From contig CALDLG010000137.1 in the NCBI GenBank assembly GCA_937910785.1, forward strand, positions 1 through 6,092: a stretch of DNA of 6,092 nt, read 5' to 3'. The stretch comes from an uncultured Lachnospiraceae bacterium. Lineage in GTDB: Bacteria > Bacillota > Clostridia > Lachnospirales > Lachnospiraceae. The notes beneath the pieces are model-generated. The model worked only from the letters and a program-made list of their open reading frames with translations. It ran no database searches and was not told the origin of the DNA. Shown piece by piece: positions 3,632-6,092 of this stretch (positions are counted from its first letter, which is position 1; the number at the start of each line of letters is the position of its first letter). The position numbers and the translations under genes were made by a program.

Positions 3632-6092
3632 ATGTATTTAAAAAGTATTGAAGTACAGGGATTTAAATCTTTTGCTAATAAAATAAATTTTAAGTTTCAC
3701 AATGGCATTACGGGAATCGTAGGTCCCAATGGCAGTGGAAAAAGCAATGTTGCGGATGCGGTCAGATGGGTGCTGGGGGAGCAGCGGATCAAGCAGCTTC
3801 GGGGCGCTTCCATGCAGGATGTCATTTTTTCCGGGACAGAGATGCGCAAGCCGCTCGGTTCCGCCTATGTGGCAATTACGCTGGATAATGCCGATCATCA
3901 GCTTGCCATTGATTATAACGAAGTGACGGTATCCAGAAGGCTGTATCGGTCCGGTGAAAGCGAATATATGATCAACGGGACGATATGCCGTCTGAAGGAT
4001 GTCAATGAGCTCTTTTACGATACGGGTATCGGTAAGGAAGGCTATTCCATTATCGGACAGGGACAGATCGATAAAATTCTGAGCGGCAAGCCCGAAGAGC
4101 GGCGGGAGCTTTTTGATGAGGCGGCAGGAATTGTTAAATTCAAACGAAGGAAATATGCGGCACAGAAGAAGCTGGAGGACGAAAAGCAGAATCTGGTCCG
4201 CGTCAACGATATTCTGTCGGAGCTGGAGAAACAGACGGGACCGCTTGAGAAGCAATCCGAAAAGGCGAGAATTTATCTGCGTAAAAAGGAAGAACTGAAA
4301 ACGCTGGATGTCAATGTTTTTCTGGTAGAGAATGTCAGTATTAAGGAGCAGCTCGATTCGGTCGATGAAAAGCTTCATATTGCGGGCGGCGATCTGGAGG
4401 ATACGACACAGAAATATGAGCATATTAAGGAAGAGTATGAACAGATAGAAAGCAGAATAGAGCAGCTTGAGCAGGCGATTGAGCAGGCAAGAGCGACGCT
4501 GACGGATACGGGAGTCATGCGTTCCAAATTAGAGGGCGAAATGAATGTCTTAAAGGAGCAGATTCATTCTGCCGAAGGAAATGAGGCGCATTTAAAAACC
4601 CGGATTGATTCGATCGAGACGTCCATTCAGGAAAAAGAACAGGAAAGGGACGATATTTTAGAGAAAAAGGGACGGATTGACGAAAAACTGACAACTCTGC
4701 AGCAGGCGAGGGAAGAGGCAAAGGGCCTTTTGGAAAGCGTTCAGAACAGAATTGAAACGCTGAATAATCATATCGAAGACGGTAAAAATACGATCATCGA
4801 TGCGTTGAATAACAGGGCGACCATCAAATCCAAGATGGGGCGTTTCGATACGATGTTAGAGCAGATACAGATCAGGAAGGCGGAGCTGAACTCCCGGCTG
4901 CTGCGCGCCAAGTCAGATGAGGCGGCGCATGCGGAGACGATCAGAAGTCTGGAAGAGGAGTTTGAAAAGATTAACGGAGCCATTCAGGAACTGCGCGACA
5001 GACAGGAGGTATCGGAGGAAAAGCTTGCGGGGATGCGGGAGGAACTGGCCGGAAAGGATCAGAAGCTACGGGATACGCAGGTTTCCTATCATCAGGAGAA
5101 GTCAAAGTTAGATGCGCTTTCCAATCTGACGGAGCGCTATGAGGGGTATGGCGGTGCGGTCAAGGCCGTTATGGAACAGAAGGCGAAGAAGAAAGGCATT
5201 ATTGGTGTTGTGGCCGATATTATCCAGGCGGAAGCGAAATACGAAACGGCAATCGAAACGGCTCTCGGCGGCAATATTCAGAATATTGTAACGGAAGACG
5301 AGGAAACCGCCAAAAGCATGATCGCGTATTTGAAGAGCAGCCGTTCGGGACGCGCCACTTTTCTGCCGCTTACCAGTATCAGAAATCCGCAGGAATTTAA
5401 GAACAAAGAGGCGCTGAGGGAAAAGGGCGTCATCGGGATGGCGGATGAGCTGGTGAAAATCGATCCTAAATACCGGGATGTGGCCAAATCTCTGCTCGGA
5501 AGAATCGTCGTCGTTGATCACATCGACAATGCGGTGAAAATTGCCGCGAAATACCGCCACAGCCTCAGAATGGTCACGATTGAAGGCGAACTGCTTGTGC
5601 CGGGCGGTGCGATCAGCGGCGGCGCGTTTAAAAATAGCAGTAATCTTCTGGGACGCCGTCGAGAGATGGAGGAGCTGGAGAAAAAAATAAAGCAGTATGT
5701 CATGGAAATAGACCGGCTGCTTGAGGATATTGAAGATACCAAGGCGGCGAGAAATAAGCTGCGCCTTGAGATTGAAGATATCAAAGGGCAGCTGCAGAGG
5801 AAATTTATCGAACAGAATACGGCAAGACTGAATGTAAATCAGGCCAGAGAGCGAAAGAATGAGGCGGCGGAAGGCTCGGAGGAGCTGCAGACGGAAGAGA
5901 CCGAACTGGAAACGCAGATTCAGGAGATTCAGGAGAGCAAGGTGGCGATCCGGAAAGAACTGGAGGATTCCGAGAAGCTGGAGAAGGATACGGAGGCGCA
6001 GATCGCAGTTTATCAGAGCCAGCTGGAAACGGAGCGTGCTGAAGAATCAGTACAGGCGGCCAAAGTATCCGAATGGGACGTGGAAGTCGAGA
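3632..6092 (+). CDS. smc: Chromosome partition protein SMC, 3' partial (first 820 codons)
   Basis: SMC is the ATPase core of the ScpA-ScpB condensin that loads on the chromosome and extrudes DNA loops to help segregation. I translated the frame by hand from 3632 to the window edge and found no stop or frameshift. The head contains MYLKSIEVQGFKSFA, Walker A GPNGSGKSN (31-39, K37), the arginine-finger region LRGASMQDVIFSG with R57, the Q-loop IGQGQID (141-147) and FDEAAGIVKFK (161-171). A long Glu/Lys/Gln-rich coiled coil spans about 172-500. The hinge runs about 501-665, from ERYEGYGGAVKAV to the glycine-rich GGAISGGAF. The returning coiled coil begins near 670. The ABC signature and Walker B of the C-terminal head lie beyond the window; the whole protein should be about 1,190 residues. 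The ribosome binding site is weak (GGGG at 3623-3626). The 14-nt gap suggests co-transcription with rnc. Confidence 0.97.
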   Translation, partial: MYLKSIEVQGFKSFANKINFKFHNGITGIVGPNGSGKSNVADAVRWVLGEQRIKQLRGASMQDVIFSGTEMRKPLGSAYVAITLDNADHQLAIDYNEVTVSRRLYRSGESEYMINGTICRLKDVNELFYDTGIGKEGYSIIGQGQIDKILSGKPEERRELFDEAAGIVKFKRRKYAAQKKLEDEKQNLVRVNDILSELEKQTGPLEKQSEKARIYLRKKEELKTLDVNVFLVENVSIKEQLDSVDEKLHIAGGDLEDTTQKYEHIKEEYEQIESRIEQLEQAIEQARATLTDTGVMRSKLEGEMNVLKEQIHSAEGNEAHLKTRIDSIETSIQEKEQERDDILEKKGRIDEKLTTLQQAREEAKGLLESVQNRIETLNNHIEDGKNTIIDALNNRATIKSKMGRFDTMLEQIQIRKAELNSRLLRAKSDEAAHAETIRSLEEEFEKINGAIQELRDRQEVSEEKLAGMREELAGKDQKLRDTQVSYHQEKSKLDALSNLTERYEGYGGAVKAVMEQKAKKKGIIGVVADIIQAEAKYETAIETALGGNIQNIVTEDEETAKSMIAYLKSSRSGRATFLPLTSIRNPQEFKNKEALREKGVIGMADELVKIDPKYRDVAKSLLGRIVVVDHIDNAVKIAAKYRHSLRMVTIEGELLVPGGAISGGAFKNSSNLLGRRREMEELEKKIKQYVMEIDRLLEDIEDTKAARNKLRLEIEDIKGQLQRKFIEQNTARLNVNQARERKNEAAEGSEELQTEETELETQIQEIQESKVAIRKELEDSEKLEKDTEAQIAVYQSQLETERAEESVQAAKVSEWDVEVE

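Noticed and set aside
3638..4423. A 261-codon minus-strand open frame inside smc
   Set aside because: The plus strand encodes the SMC head with Walker A and Q-loop in the correct order; the antisense frame is a by-product of its codon use.
5108..5560. A 150-codon minus-strand open frame in the SMC hinge region
   Set aside because: It is antisense to the conserved hinge and has no recognisable motif of its own.
1..6092. Mobile element, CRISPR array, tRNA or phage-like content
   Set aside because: No direct repeats, terminal inverted repeats, transposase motifs, spaced repeats or tRNA-like cloverleaf were seen; the region is conserved core chromosome throughout.

Overview
This 6.1 kb window looks like ordinary core chromosome from a Gram-positive anaerobe of the class Clostridia, most likely a Lachnospiraceae member. 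The basis for that is the gene order yceD-rpmF / plsX-acpP-rnc-smc, purine-rich Shine-Dalgarno sequences, AT-rich gaps with intrinsic terminators, and a zinc-ribbon ribosomal protein L32 whose N-terminus begins MSICPKNKSSK. The family-level placement is inference. All genes are on the + strand.

Region by region: (1) 2-526 is the C-terminal end of a two-component signalling protein, with the tail of one receiver domain followed by a complete second one. This is typical of a hybrid sensor kinase whose body lies upstream of the window. (2) 527-687 is a gap with no convincing gene. It carries a perfect-consensus housekeeping promoter (TTGACA, 17 bp, TATAAT) for the next two genes. (3) 688-1403 holds a DUF177/YceD protein and the 59-residue ribosomal protein L32, two nucleotides apart and closed by a long hairpin terminator at about 1407-1474. 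Together these form a compact ribosome-related transcription unit. (4) 1475-1601 is a T-rich gap with a probable promoter for the lipid genes. (5) 1602-2882 holds plsX (acyl-ACP:phosphate acyltransferase) and acpP (acyl carrier protein), closed by a strong terminator at 2883-2912. (6) 2931-3617 is rnc (RNase III), and 3632 to the window end is the first 820 codons of smc (chromosome condensation ATPase).

PlsX and ACP work in one pathway: PlsX takes acyl chains from acyl-ACP to make acyl-phosphate for phospholipid synthesis. RNase III processes rRNA and other double-stranded RNA, and SMC organises the chromosome. Compared with the Bacillus-type cluster (fapR-plsX-fabD-fabG-acpA-rnc-smc), fapR, fabD and fabG are absent here.

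I found no mobile element, CRISPR array, tRNA, rRNA or undescribed system. The most interesting details are regulatory: the terminator placed inside the acpP-rnc gap almost touching the rnc ribosome binding site, the unusually long hairpin after rpmF, the perfect promoter of yceD-rpmF, and the weak ribosome binding site of acpP.
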